64,000 nucleotides of DNA, taken from the NCBI GenBank assembly GCA_020634755.1, contig JACKBC010000036.1:11653-75652 (forward strand). Direction: 5' to 3'. The position numbers and the translations under genes are program-made. The first letter of the stretch is position 1. Each line of letters starts with the position of its first letter. The notes beneath the pieces are model-generated. The model ran no database searches. It saw only the letters and a list, made by a program, of their open reading frames with translations, and was not told the DNA's origin. Shown here in pieces: positions 25,352-33,530 of this stretch. Source of the stretch: Caldilineaceae bacterium (GTDB lineage Bacteria > Chloroflexota > Anaerolineae > Caldilineales > Caldilineaceae).

Positions 25352-26178
25352 GACTCAAAACGATTTCGACCTTAGCCGGTTACGAGTTACGTTCGTCGCT
25401 GCGCAACCGCTGGTTTTTGCTCTATGCGCTGGCCTTTGCTGTGTTAGCCGTTGCCCTGAGTAGCTTATCTCTGACCGGTGCGGGAATGTTTGGTTTTGCC
25501 GGTTTTGGGCGCACCGCGGCCAGCCTGATCAACTTGGTTCTACTCATTGTACCGCTGATGGGTTTGACGATTGGTGCGCAGAGTTTAGCCAGCGAGCGCG
25601 AAAAAGGTACACTGGCCTATCTGCTCGCACAGCCGGTGAGCCGGGCCGAGGTGTTATGGGGCAAGTTTGTGGGCTTGGGCACGGCGTTATTGGCCGCGCT
25701 GCTGTTGGGCTTTGGCCTCTCTGCCGCGGTGATTGCGTGGCAGGGTGGCGTGGTCGAGGCGCAGCAATATATTTCGCTGGTCGGCTTTTCGCTGCTGCTG
25801 GCGCTAGTCACACTGAGTCTGGGCATCTTTTTATCCGCATGGAGCCGCAGTAGCGCACTAGCCGTGGGATTGGCGCTCTTTGCCTGGCTGGCGCTGGTCT
25901 TCATTGGTGATTTAGGTCTGATGAGCACCGCCGTTGCCATGAAAGTCAAGATCCAGACCCTCTTTGGGCTGGCGCTGATCAACCCACTACAGGTCTTTAA
26001 GATTGCGGCCGTCAACAGCCTGCGTGCTAGCTTAGAGATATTGGGGCCAGCGGGCATCTATGCCACCCGTACCTACGGTGATGCGCTGATCACTCTGCTG
26101 GTGAGCGTACTGCTGGTCTGGGTATTAGTGGCGCTGGGAGCGGCATATTTACGCTTTCGGGTAGAAGCGGACTTTTAA
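25348..26178 (+). CDS. nosY: NosY-like ABC permease
   Basis: 276 residues with six predicted membrane helices, of the ABC-2 type. 'SLASEREKGTLAYLLAQPVSRAEVLWGKF' is the conserved cytosolic elbow seen in NosY. It forms the membrane part of the NosDFY transporter for NosZ maturation, here with the NosF part of the fusion. The start overlaps the preceding stop (ATGA). Confidence 0.9.
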   Translation: MRLKTISTLAGYELRSSLRNRWFLLYALAFAVLAVALSSLSLTGAGMFGFAGFGRTAASLINLVLLIVPLMGLTIGAQSLASEREKGTLAYLLAQPVSRAEVLWGKFVGLGTALLAALLLGFGLSAAVIAWQGGVVEAQQYISLVGFSLLLALVTLSLGIFLSAWSRSSALAVGLALFAWLALVFIGDLGLMSTAVAMKVKIQTLFGLALINPLQVFKIAAVNSLRASLEILGPAGIYATRTYGDALITLLVSVLLVWVLVALGAAYLRFRVEADF

Positions 26179-26281
26179 GGCCATCTAAAACAAATAATTC
26201 CGCCAGAAGAAAAAGGTTTATTACGAGTTCATATAACACGCATCACGTAGCAGCTGGTGGAATTATTTTATGACAATGGCC
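26179..26281. repeat. long palindrome immediately after nosY
   Basis: It begins with the first base after the nosY stop. Outer GGCCAT (26179-26184)/ATGGCC (26276-26281) and inner AAATAATTCCGCCAG/CTGGTGGAATTATTT arms (26192-26206, 26254-26268) fold the whole segment. A second palindrome follows 6 nt later, so two fold-backs fill the gap up to nosL. Confidence 0.75.
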
Positions 26282-26286
26282 TAAAT

Positions 26287-26364
26287 GACTTACGCACCGA
26301 GAACGGGTTGCCGGAGAAGGTCTCTTCGATGACAGGTGCTCGTTCTCGCCGAGTTGCGTAAGTC
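26287..26364. repeat. GACTTACGCA-family element, copy 2
   Basis: Perfect 10-bp ends GACTTACGCA (26287-26296) and TGCGTAAGTC (26355-26364), with inner arms CGAGAACG/CGTTCTCG. It ends 20 nt before the nosL start. Confidence 0.85.
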
Positions 26365-26384
26365 CTGAAATAGACGGGGACGAG

Positions 26385-26891
26385 ATGAAAAAGCTAGGTA
26401 CTATTTGGATAGTGGGGATTTTGCTCATTGTGCTGGTCGCCTGTGGCGGCACAACAGTGACGCCAGATCTGCCACCGGAGATTCTCTATGGCGAGGATGT
26501 CTGTGATCAGTGCAACATGATTATCAGCGACGAACGCTTTGCCGCTGGCTTGGTCGTGGAGCTAGCGCCGGGTAAATTTGAGCACCGCATCTTTGACGAT
26601 ATCGGCGATCTGCTTGCGTACGAAAAGGCACATGGCGAGGAGTTCACCATTGCCGCTTACTATGTGCATGACTACAACAGCAAGGAGTGGATTGACGGTA
26701 AGTCGGCGTACTACATCCAGAGCGAAGAGTTATTCACACCAATGGGGTTTGGTCTGGCCGCAGCTGCACAGCGATTGGAGGCGGAGGCGTTAGCGGAGGA
26801 GTGGAACGGATCGGTGCTAAGTTTTGCTGAGTTACACGAGCGAACTATGGCTGGTCAAGATGTAACCGAGCATGTACATCAGCAAAATTAA
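26385..26891 (+). CDS. nosL: NosL copper-chaperone lipoprotein
   Basis: 168 residues. Lipobox 'IVLVACGG' at about residues 15-22 anchors it outside the membrane. 'DVCDQCNMIISDERF' carries the Cys-x2-Cys-x-Met copper site of NosL, and 'FDDIGDLLAYE', 'YYVHDYNSKEWI' and 'MGFGLAAA' are family landmarks. NosL delivers Cu(I) to NosZ for the CuZ site. It lies after nosY, as usual, but behind two palindromes and so may be made at its own level. Confidence 0.93.
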   Translation: MKKLGTIWIVGILLIVLVACGGTTVTPDLPPEILYGEDVCDQCNMIISDERFAAGLVVELAPGKFEHRIFDDIGDLLAYEKAHGEEFTIAAYYVHDYNSKEWIDGKSAYYIQSEELFTPMGFGLAAAAQRLEAEALAEEWNGSVLSFAELHERTMAGQDVTEHVHQQN

Positions 26892-26940
26892 CATTTAGCC
26901 ATAGTCGTTTCATCATTTATTTCTAGAAAAGGAACACAGA

Positions 26941-27390
26941 ATGTATAAGACGTACTTTCGAACAAAAATTCTCATGTCGCTGTTAATGGCTTTTGTTTTA
27001 GTTCTAAGTGCCTGTGGTGGTGGAAACGATGAAGAACCAGCTTCTGCCGAGTCCGAAGCACCGGCAGTCGAAGAACCAGCCCAGGCCCAAGACGCACCGG
27101 TGGCCGGAGACCCAGCGGCAGGTGAGAAGGTCTACCAAACAACTTGTATCGCGTGCCACGGGCCGGATGCAAGAGGTATTCAGGCATTGGGCAAGAGCCT
27201 ACATCCCAGCGATAGTGAATTTATCAGTGAACGTACAGATGAACAGTTGGTTGAATATATTAAAGTTGGCCGCCGCATTGATGACCCGCTCAATACCACC
27301 GGGATCGACATGCCGCCCAAAGGAGGCAACCCCGCGATGACGGAAGAAGAGATGTACAACGTTGTTGCCTACATACGCACGCTGGAGTGA
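26941..27390 (+). CDS. c-type cytochrome lipoprotein
   Basis: 149 residues. Lipobox 'VLVLSACGGG', then an acidic, Pro/Ala-rich linker and one class I cytochrome c domain with 'CIACHG' (about residue 64) and an axial Met in 'GIDMPPKGG'. It is a plausible electron donor to the CuA site of NosZ, replacing the NosC proteins of other clade II clusters. AAGGAACAC precedes the ATG. The next gene starts on its last base. Confidence 0.9.
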   Translation: MYKTYFRTKILMSLLMAFVLVLSACGGGNDEEPASAESEAPAVEEPAQAQDAPVAGDPAAGEKVYQTTCIACHGPDARGIQALGKSLHPSDSEFISERTDEQLVEYIKVGRRIDDPLNTTGIDMPPKGGNPAMTEEEMYNVVAYIRTLE

Positions 27391-28643
27391 TGAAACGCTG
27401 GTTTACGGTTGCGATATTCTCTCTCGTGCTGGCAGCCAGTACAGGTGCTCTTCTTCGTTTTGGGATGGTGTTGGGGATGCCTGCTTGGGCCAACAATTTT
27501 GGCGCGATCCGCCATGCTCACAGCCACCTCATGTACTTTGGCTGGGCAACGCTGGGGTTTATGGCGTTAATCTGGTACTATTTGCCGGAATTGACTAGTC
27601 GCTCGCTGCCCAAGGGTGTCGGGGCACAGATGGCGGCCAGCGCTCTCCTGGCTCTACTCAGCTTTCCTGCATTTTGGAGCAATGGTTATGGATTGACCCA
27701 AATCGGTATGGCAGAGCTGCCGCTGGGAGCGATGGTCGCCGGCTTGAACGGTATCCTCTGGCTGATCTTTGCCTTTCTTTACTTTCGCGCAACGTGGGCA
27801 CTGTCCCAACGACCCTTGCCGATTCAGATTTGGGACTGGGCAATATTCTTACTGCTGATTTCGTTTGGTGGTGCGCTGGGGTTGGTGGGTTTCGTGGTAA
27901 TGGATGGTGAAAGCGTTGCGCTGCAGCAGATCTTTCTTCATCTCTTTCTCGACATCTTTGCTGTGGGCTGGTTCAACCTAGCCCTCCTCGGTGTCCTCTG
28001 GGCCTGGCTCGGTAAATATGCTCAGCTACCTCGCTGGTTGCCGAGCCAGAGTCTGGCGCTTTGTATCACGCCAACCTTTCTGCTCGGTGTGTCACCGATT
28101 TTGCTTGCAGACGCGCTGTTTTGGGTTGCTGCAACCGCGAACTTGGGTGCAGCTGCGCTGTTAGCCTGGCACCTTGGCGCATTATGGCGACAGCGGGTAC
28201 ATCTGCCGCCTCCGGTGCAGTTTGGCTTGATTATCTTCGCAGTCCACATCATCAGCGCAATCTTCATCATGTGGCCAGGCTTTTGGCGGTGGAGCGCAAG
28301 TACGCAGCTGCGCATTTTCTTTTTGCATAACTTTTTGCTCGGTTGGATAAGCAGCGCATTACTAGGCATCGTGGCGGCACTTTGCATCGGATGGACACAT
28401 CGGATGCAAAGTATAGTTTCTGTCATATGGAGCAGCAGTGTATCTGTAATGTTGTTGGCTCTGCTATGGGTTGGATTCATTCAGTTGATTCCCATGAACG
28501 CTGTGACACTGTTTTGGATTGCCGCGTGGAGTAGCGTCACGCTGGCTTTGGTTAGCCTGTGGGTGGGAAGTAACCTGTTAATACGAGCAGGTTCGGTATA
28601 TCACGTTGAAAAGGATGGTTCTCAGCCAGGATCACTCTTATGA
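27390..28643 (+). CDS. polytopic membrane protein related to NnrS/oxidase subunit I
   Basis: 417 residues, about 12 membrane helices. The ATG shares one base with the cytochrome stop. His-containing helices ('IRHAHSHLMYFGW', 'QIFLHLFLDIFAVGWFNL', 'FGLIIFAVHIISAI', 'FFLHNFLLGWISSALL') resemble haem-ligand helices of NnrS and cbb3-type subunit I. It lacks a recognisable CuB centre, so it is unlikely to be a true oxidase. It may pass quinol electrons to the cytochrome or respond to nitric oxide; this is inference from position. Its stop overlaps the regulator start. Confidence 0.65.
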   Translation: MKRWFTVAIFSLVLAASTGALLRFGMVLGMPAWANNFGAIRHAHSHLMYFGWATLGFMALIWYYLPELTSRSLPKGVGAQMAASALLALLSFPAFWSNGYGLTQIGMAELPLGAMVAGLNGILWLIFAFLYFRATWALSQRPLPIQIWDWAIFLLLISFGGALGLVGFVVMDGESVALQQIFLHLFLDIFAVGWFNLALLGVLWAWLGKYAQLPRWLPSQSLALCITPTFLLGVSPILLADALFWVAATANLGAAALLAWHLGALWRQRVHLPPPVQFGLIIFAVHIISAIFIMWPGFWRWSASTQLRIFFLHNFLLGWISSALLGIVAALCIGWTHRMQSIVSVIWSSSVSVMLLALLWVGFIQLIPMNAVTLFWIAAWSSVTLALVSLWVGSNLLIRAGSVYHVEKDGSQPGSLL

Positions 28644-29314
28644 AAATTGCGCTTGATCATCTACGCACTATCGCGTACTTGCAAGGGCTTGACGATCCCC
28701 AATTAGTCGAACTTGCACAAAGCGCAATCTGGCGTGAATATGCACCCGGCGCGTTCATCTTTTTGGAAGGTGAGACCGCGTCCGCCATCTACTACATGGA
28801 CTTCGGTTGGATCAAAGTCAGCAAGAGTTCACCTGATGGACGCGAGCAAATCCTACGGTTTTTAGGACCTGGGGAAACCTTTAACGAATTAAGCGTCTTT
28901 GCCAATAAAAACAATCCGGCAACGGCCATTGCACTAGAAGCAGTTGGTACTTGGTTGATTCCGAAGGCAGCAGTGCAGCAATTGCTTGTCGCTCACCCTC
29001 ACGTTGCGGCACATGTGATCGAAAATATCGCCGACCGTGTAATCCATCTTGTCTCGCTGGTGGCCGATCTGTCGTTGCATTCTGTCGAGGCGCGTGTCGC
29101 ACGTATGTTGCTGGATGAAGCTGATGAAGCGATCATGAAGCGGCACCGTTGGGCTACACAGACCGAACTGGCCGCGCGATTGGGAACAGTCCCAGATGTA
29201 CTAAGCCGCGCGCTACGTAGTATGGTCGATGCCAAAGTGATTGAGATGAACCGGTACGAAATCCGTATTCTCGATCGGCAGGCGTTGGAAAGGATGGCAA
29301 TGATCGATAGTTAG
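28640..29314 (+). CDS. Crp/Fnr-family transcription regulator (end of nos operon)
   Basis: 224 residues. The N-terminal cyclic-nucleotide-binding-like beta-roll ('EYAPGAFIFLEGETASAIYYM', 'FLGPGETFNELSVF') has no Cys cluster for iron-sulfur and no clear cAMP-binding Arg-Ser pair. It resembles DNR/NnrR sensors that bind haem or act by other means. C-terminal winged helix has 'TQTELAARLGTVPDVLSRAL'; the recognition helix 'TVPDVLSRA' differs from the paralogue at 38.1 kb. ATGA overlap with the membrane gene makes it the last gene of the nos operon, allowing feedback. Confidence 0.9.
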   Translation: MKIALDHLRTIAYLQGLDDPQLVELAQSAIWREYAPGAFIFLEGETASAIYYMDFGWIKVSKSSPDGREQILRFLGPGETFNELSVFANKNNPATAIALEAVGTWLIPKAAVQQLLVAHPHVAAHVIENIADRVIHLVSLVADLSLHSVEARVARMLLDEADEAIMKRHRWATQTELAARLGTVPDVLSRALRSMVDAKVIEMNRYEIRILDRQALERMAMIDS

Positions 29315-29323
29315 CTCGGCCAA

Positions 29324-29366
29324 TCCGACTAAAGTCGAATACTTTTACAGGCTCAAGTGATACGCT
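29324..29366 (+). promoter_or_regulatory. Crp/Fnr-type box and -10 (site B)
   Basis: TCCGACTAAAGTCGAA (29324-29339, centre 29331.5) with -10 box TACGCT at 29361-29366 gives a predicted start at 29373 and a centre at -41.5. It lies just after the regulator stop and would read into the cupin gene at 29581. Confidence 0.75.
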
Positions 29367-29392
29367 AGATGCGTACAACTTGAGCCTTTTTA
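29349..29392 (+). terminator. intrinsic terminator of the nos operon, overlapping promoter B
   Basis: AGGCTCAAGT (29349-29358) pairs with ACTTGAGCCT (29378-29387), followed by a T-run. The loop contains the -10 box of site B, and the predicted start lies before the 3' arm. Read-through RNA is ended here, but RNA begun at site B lacks the 5' arm and escapes. Confidence 0.8.
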
Positions 29393-29465
29393 TTATCACT
29401 AGATCCCAAGCTTACCGACGCACAAAGTAGCCAGCAAAGGCAGCATGGACTAGTGCTGCGAACAT

Positions 29466-29532
29466 TTAATTTTTAGAAATCATTGCGGTCATTTTCCAGC
29501 CTGCAATATGTTACTCGATTTCTAAAAATTAA
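29466..29532. repeat. perfect 16-bp fold-back before the cupin gene
   Basis: TTAATTTTTAGAAATC (29466-29481) and GATTTCTAAAAATTAA (29517-29532) are exact complements around a 35-nt loop, 48 nt before the ATG at 29581. Confidence 0.8.
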
Positions 29533-29580
29533 GCAGCCAGACAACTAAGTGACAAAATCAGTGAGTAAAGGAGCAATTGA

Positions 29581-29907
29581 ATGTCACAACCAATGACACT
29601 GCCCACACTTTTCTGTAAGGATGCAAAAACACAAGCCACCTTCGGGGAGACGGGTCCACAGCCACGTTTTTTTCTTGATAGTGATTCGTTCAAGGTACTT
29701 GTGGTCGGGTTAGAAGCAGGACAACAAATCCCCATTCATCCTGAATCGACCGCCATGTATCATTTTTTAGAGGGCAACGGCACGATGACGGTAGATGCGC
29801 AGGAATTCGCCGTGGAGCCAGGTGCTGTTGTCATTGCATTGGCGGGTGCCAAGCGCGGCATAAAAGCTGATTCACGCCTGGTCTTTCTGGCGGCTAAGGC
29901 TGGTTGA
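29581..29907 (+). CDS. small cupin-domain protein
   Basis: 108 residues. A single conserved beta-barrel: 'LVVGLEAGQQIPIHPESTAMYHFLEGNGTMTVD' gives the two cupin motifs, with His in 'IPIHPES' and 'MYHFLEG' as likely metal ligands. Small cupins of this sort accompany NO-response and denitrification genes, where their role is unknown. AAAGGAGCAA precedes the ATG. First gene after promoter B and followed by an NnrS-like protein. Confidence 0.8.
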   Translation: MSQPMTLPTLFCKDAKTQATFGETGPQPRFFLDSDSFKVLVVGLEAGQQIPIHPESTAMYHFLEGNGTMTVDAQEFAVEPGAVVIALAGAKRGIKADSRLVFLAAKAG

Positions 29908-29972
29908 ATTTCAGAAAATCCATTTGCCAACCAACGTTAACCTGGGAATGTAAAACTTCAAGGAGAGACTCT

Positions 29973-31199
29973 ATGTTAAACCCCTATTTGTTGATGGTAT
30001 TGCTCTATCTATTCGTCGCTATACTGGCGGCACTTGACGCGTCATTTGCCAGCTTTAGCATTGCACCGTGGTTTAATGGCATTCGCTGGTTGCGTATTCA
30101 TTTTATTACCCTGGGCATGGTAACAGAAACACTCTTTGGCGTGCTACCCATATTGGTCGCAAATCGCCTGGGAAGAGAGCGTCCGAAGATCCGCTGGGAT
30201 ATCTGGGTGACGCTCAACGTCGGTCTGGTGGTGCTGTTGGCGGGTATCCCCAGCGTTAACGGCACGTTGATTCTAACCGGTGGTACGCTGATCTTTATTG
30301 CGGCAACGCTACTTGCTGTTCAACTCTGGCAGATGCGGTCACATGAGATGCAGGCAGACGAGGTGCATAGTAGTCAAAGTGCAAAGTTCTATGTCAGTGG
30401 ATTGGCCTATTTGTTGTTGGGCATCACTGTAGGCACGGGGCTTTGGCTGGGTTGGAGTGGGCCGTTGCGCATTCAGGTTCCCCTGGAAGTACATATCCAC
30501 GCCAACAACTGGGGCTTTCTATCGCTTGTCTTTTCCGGTTTGCTCATCGATGTGATTCCGCGCCTGAGCGGCAGACCATTGATGGAATCGCGCACCATTC
30601 GCATGATTTTCTGGAGTATGACGCTGGGTGCGCTGGGGTTAGTCATTGGGCCGTGGCTTGGCGGTTCTCTCTGGTTTACTGTGCCGGGATTGGTATTGCA
30701 TCTGAGCGCTACCATTGCGCTACTCATAATTACGGCGCGGGCTCTGGCCCATGCCCGGCAATTTCGTGTTGCCGGTGGTTGGCACCTGATCATGGCCTAT
30801 ACCTGGATTCTGCTGCCGGTGTTGGTTGCGCCGCTAATCATCTTGGGTGTGCCGGGCTTCCCTGGTATGGGTATTGAGGCAACGGCACCCCAGGCGCTGA
30901 TCTATGGCTGGGTCTTGCAGATCGGATACGCGTTAATTCCGTACCTTGCCAGCCGCTACATTGCAGACGAAGCCAAGCCCCAGCTGGGCGGTAACTGGCT
31001 GAGTTTGGTGACAGTCAATATCGGCAGTGCGCTGGTCTGGGCCAGCATCTTCATCTTGGCATGGCAGAATATCTTGCATGGAACCGCCTATGTCTTTTAC
31101 GTGGTCTCCATGATCCCCGTTGTTATCCAGCTAGGGCAGATCATGCACGGCTGGTTCAACGAGATGGAACAGAGAACCTTAGCCGCCGCTGGTGATTGA
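29973..31199 (+). CDS. NnrS/cbb3-like polytopic membrane protein
   Basis: 408 residues from the ATG at 29973, chosen because AAGGAGAG lies 6 nt upstream; the open frame runs back to 29904. About 12 membrane helices. Candidate haem ligands are the His in 'RWLRIHFITLGMVTE', in 'PLEVHIHANNWGFLSL' and in 'LILHGTAYVF'-like 'NILHGTAYVFY'. The layout matches NnrS-type haem-copper membrane proteins linked to NO stress, and also distant oxidase subunit I. Read with the cupin from promoter B. Confidence 0.7.
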   Translation: MLNPYLLMVLLYLFVAILAALDASFASFSIAPWFNGIRWLRIHFITLGMVTETLFGVLPILVANRLGRERPKIRWDIWVTLNVGLVVLLAGIPSVNGTLILTGGTLIFIAATLLAVQLWQMRSHEMQADEVHSSQSAKFYVSGLAYLLLGITVGTGLWLGWSGPLRIQVPLEVHIHANNWGFLSLVFSGLLIDVIPRLSGRPLMESRTIRMIFWSMTLGALGLVIGPWLGGSLWFTVPGLVLHLSATIALLIITARALAHARQFRVAGGWHLIMAYTWILLPVLVAPLIILGVPGFPGMGIEATAPQALIYGWVLQIGYALIPYLASRYIADEAKPQLGGNWLSLVTVNIGSALVWASIFILAWQNILHGTAYVFYVVSMIPVVIQLGQIMHGWFNEMEQRTLAAAGD

Positions 31200-31242
31200 G
31201 TGGGTGACGAACTTAAGCCTAGTACAATGCAGCGTAAATACC

Positions 31243-31311
31243 ACGGCGGTAAATAAGCCCAAGTTACTCGTGTGAAGATGGCGAAATTACGATGGGCTTA
31301 TTTACCGCCGT
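31243..31311. repeat. perfect 19-bp fold-back after the NnrS-like gene
   Basis: ACGGCGGTAAATAAGCCCA (31243-31261) and its exact complement (31293-31311) enclose a 31-nt loop with ACTCGTGT. It lies 44 nt behind the stop and may act as terminator or mRNA end. Confidence 0.8.
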
Positions 31312-31373
31312 TATATCCTATTCTTCTTCGGCCTTGATTCCCAGTTCCGCTAGCATACTGTTGATGCCAGCTT

Positions 31374-32206
31374 GTGCACAGGTTTCATCAGCTTGCCGCT
31401 ACCTTTGACCAGATGTTGGCCGAGTTGGAAGATGCCCACCGACAAACAGAGCAAGCCCTACAAGCGCAGCGGCGTTTCGTGGCCGATGCCTCACACGAAT
31501 TGCGTCCACCGCTGACCACCATACGTGGCAATCTAGACCTGCTACGTCGCGAGCCGCCAATCAGCGACCCCGATCGCATGGCGGGCCTCGCCGACTTAAT
31601 TGAAGAGAGCGACCGTTTGATCCGGATGGTTAACGATCTGCTTGTGCTGGCATGTGCTGATGTACAGCCGCCAGAGTGGCAAGAGCCAGTTTCACTGAAA
31701 CCTGTGCTCGATCACGTACAACGACAGGTCAAGCAATTGGCCCCCAACCGTACAGTCTGTTTCAAGCCGGTGATACCAGAATTGGTCGTTGTACGTGGCA
31801 ATGAAGATGCAATGAAGATTCACTGAAACAACTCCTGCTCATTCTGCTTGATAATGCGATGAAACACACACCAACCCCAGCTCAGATTTCGGTCGATACT
31901 GCGATCGTTGGTGATCAGGTAGAGATTTGTGTACGTGATGCCGGGCCGGGCATTCCAGCTGATGAACCGCCTAAAATCTTCGACCGATTTTACGTGGTTG
32001 ATACTGCACGTACACAAAACAGCACCGGTCTGGGGTTAGCCATTGCCAAGACGCTAGTGAAATCTCAAAAAGGGAGCCTCTCAGTTAGCAGTTCAGCCGA
32101 TTGCGGTACAACATTCAAGGTTAAATTATCATGTCAAAATGGTTGCGATTCTGGAAAGCGCCAATCGATAATTGAATATGAGCAAAAAAAACATACTCTT
32201 GGTTGA
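31374..32206 (+). pseudogene. sensor histidine kinase broken by an 11-bp tandem duplication
   Basis: The first half (31374-31826) has the end of a HAMP-like linker ('LAATFDQMLAELEDAHRQ') and a HisKA box 'VADASHELRPPLTTIRGNL'. The second half (from about 31820) has HATPase_c 'LLDNAMKHTP', 'DAGPGIP', 'FDRFYVVD', 'STGLGLAIAKTLV'. The frame is lost where GCAATGAAGAT is repeated in tandem (31798-31808 and 31809-31819). Removing one copy restores 'GNEDSLKQLLLILLDNAMKHT' without a break. The membrane/sensor part is also missing upstream. Both faults make a working kinase unlikely. Confidence 0.85.
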
Positions 32207-32244
32207 TTCCGCGATGTAGAACAACGAAATTAAGCACATGTATT

Positions 32245-32287
32245 TGAGACTTTTGTCGCAGTGCTAAACGGACACACTTGATATGCT
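32245..32287 (+). promoter_or_regulatory. Crp/Fnr-type box and -10 (site D)
   Basis: TGAGACTTTTGTCGCA (32245-32260, centre 32252.5) with TATGCT at 32282-32287. Start predicted at 32294, box at -41.5. It serves the cupin gene at 32425, leaving a leader of about 130 nt. Confidence 0.8.
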
Positions 32288-32424
32288 GAATCGATGCAAA
32301 CTCGGTGATAGTAATACCCATTGCCGGTTGTGACGCCATGAATGAAAGCCAATCCACCACTGGAAAGAAGTTGCGCATTCGTGGCGTTTGCAGAGGCAAT
32401 TGATATAAGTTCAAAGGAAAAATA

Positions 32425-32793
32425 ATGCACCTGTTTAATTTGCTCGAACTCTCTCAGTTCAACGACGGTAAACCAAATGTTCAATTGCTTGCCCGTTCCG
32501 GATACGCGCGGCAGGTTCTTTTTTCGTTGCGCGCCGGGCAGGGCTTGCGCGAACATACGACCAGTAGCCAAATTGCCGTACAGGTTATCTCAGGAAAGTT
32601 AACTTTTGAAGCGGAAGGAAAAGGTCAAACATTGACACCTAGTCAATTGGTTATGCTTGAAGCCAGTGTGCCGCATAGTGTCTATGCGGAGAGTGACACA
32701 ATCATGCTCTTGACAATGATGCCTGATCCACAACACCATTCGATGGCTGCCGAGCTGTTTGATAAAATTGAACCGATGGTTGAGATAAGCTAA
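32425..32793 (+). CDS. cupin-domain protein
   Basis: 122 residues. 'LRAGQGLREHTTSSQIAVQVISGKLTFEAEG' and 'LVMLEASVPHSVYAES' form cupin motifs 1 and 2, with His residues in 'REHTT' and 'PHSVY'. The enzyme role is unknown. Together with the DUF488 gene 16 nt behind it, it forms a two-gene unit under promoter D. The pairing suggests nitrogen-oxide stress, as for the other island genes. Confidence 0.8.
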   Translation: MHLFNLLELSQFNDGKPNVQLLARSGYARQVLFSLRAGQGLREHTTSSQIAVQVISGKLTFEAEGKGQTLTPSQLVMLEASVPHSVYAESDTIMLLTMMPDPQHHSMAAELFDKIEPMVEIS

Positions 32794-32808
32794 TCTAGTG
32801 AGAGCAGA

Positions 32809-33174
32809 ATGATTCAAATCAAACGTGCTTACGCGCCAGCCAATTCGGATGATGGAATTCGTTTTCTTGTGGATCGCATCTGGCCGCGTGGTGTCAAGAA
32901 GAAAGATCTGCAAATCGATCGATGGGTCAAAGAGGTTGCGCCCAGCACAAAATTGCGCAAGTGGTTTAGCCATATTCCGGATAAGTGGGCGGAATTTCAG
33001 GAACGTTACGCTGCCGAACTGAATGCGAATTCGCTGATCTGGAAGCCCATTCTGGAAGCAGCCGAAACAAGCACGGTGACACTGGTATATGCGGCTAAAG
33101 ACGAGGAACATAATAACGCCGTGGCGCTGCAACAATTTCTGCTCAAAAAATCATTGCAAAAATCAAATGATTAG
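32809..33174 (+). CDS. DUF488-family protein (YeaO-like)
   Basis: 121 residues, normal length. 'IRFLVDRIWPRGVKKKDLQIDRW' and 'KEVAPSTKLRKWFSHIPDKWAEFQERY' are the family signature, and 'VTLVYAAKDEEHNNAVALQQFL' is its usual end. Function is not established; members often sit beside NO-reductase or haemoglobin genes. Second gene after promoter D. Confidence 0.9.
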   Translation: MIQIKRAYAPANSDDGIRFLVDRIWPRGVKKKDLQIDRWVKEVAPSTKLRKWFSHIPDKWAEFQERYAAELNANSLIWKPILEAAETSTVTLVYAAKDEEHNNAVALQQFLLKKSLQKSND

Positions 33175-33194
33175 TTTCTCTGACTTAACGATGG

Positions 33195-33271
33195 GACTTA
33201 CGCAACTTGTCGAGAGCGAAATAGAAAGTATCAATCAATCACACCTACGATTCGCTTTCGGTGCGTAAGTC
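33195..33271. repeat. GACTTACGCA-family element, copy 3
   Basis: Perfect ends GACTTACGCA (33195-33204) and TGCGTAAGTC (33262-33271), with inner arms CGAGAGCGAA/TTCGCTTTCG. It ends 36 nt before the ATG at 33308. Confidence 0.85.
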
Positions 33272-33307
33272 ATAATCGAGACGAAATGATCATACGGACG
33301 GAATAGA

Positions 33308-33517
33308 ATGAAACGCGAACCGAATGAGATTGAACCGCACGAAATCGCGGAAGCCGTGCGCCAGGCGTGCATTGCGGCGGCCTTGGCTGCTTATGAGGAT
33401 GCAGGAATGAATGGTCTCTGCCACGAGGGTAGATGGGAATGCTCGGTAGATGCCATGCGTGCGCTAACTGTTGCAGCGATTGTTGAACAGATAGAAAACA
33501 AACGCACCTCGAATTGA
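33308..33517 (+). CDS. small conserved protein of unknown function
   Basis: 69 residues, charged and helical: 'EIAEAVRQACIAAALAAYEDAG' then 'GLCHEGRWECSVDAMRAL'. I recall similar short proteins annotated without firm basis as acetyltransferases, including near respiratory genes. They are too short for a GNAT fold. CGGAATAG-like sequence is the only ribosome-site candidate. Confidence 0.6.
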   Translation: MKREPNEIEPHEIAEAVRQACIAAALAAYEDAGMNGLCHEGRWECSVDAMRALTVAAIVEQIENKRTSN

Positions 33518-33530
33518 GCATAATCCTACA

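Noticed and set aside
27390..28643. Membrane protein considered as a nitric oxide reductase or oxidase subunit
   Set aside because: The His set for a haem-CuB/FeB centre is not visible, so only a distant relation is claimed.
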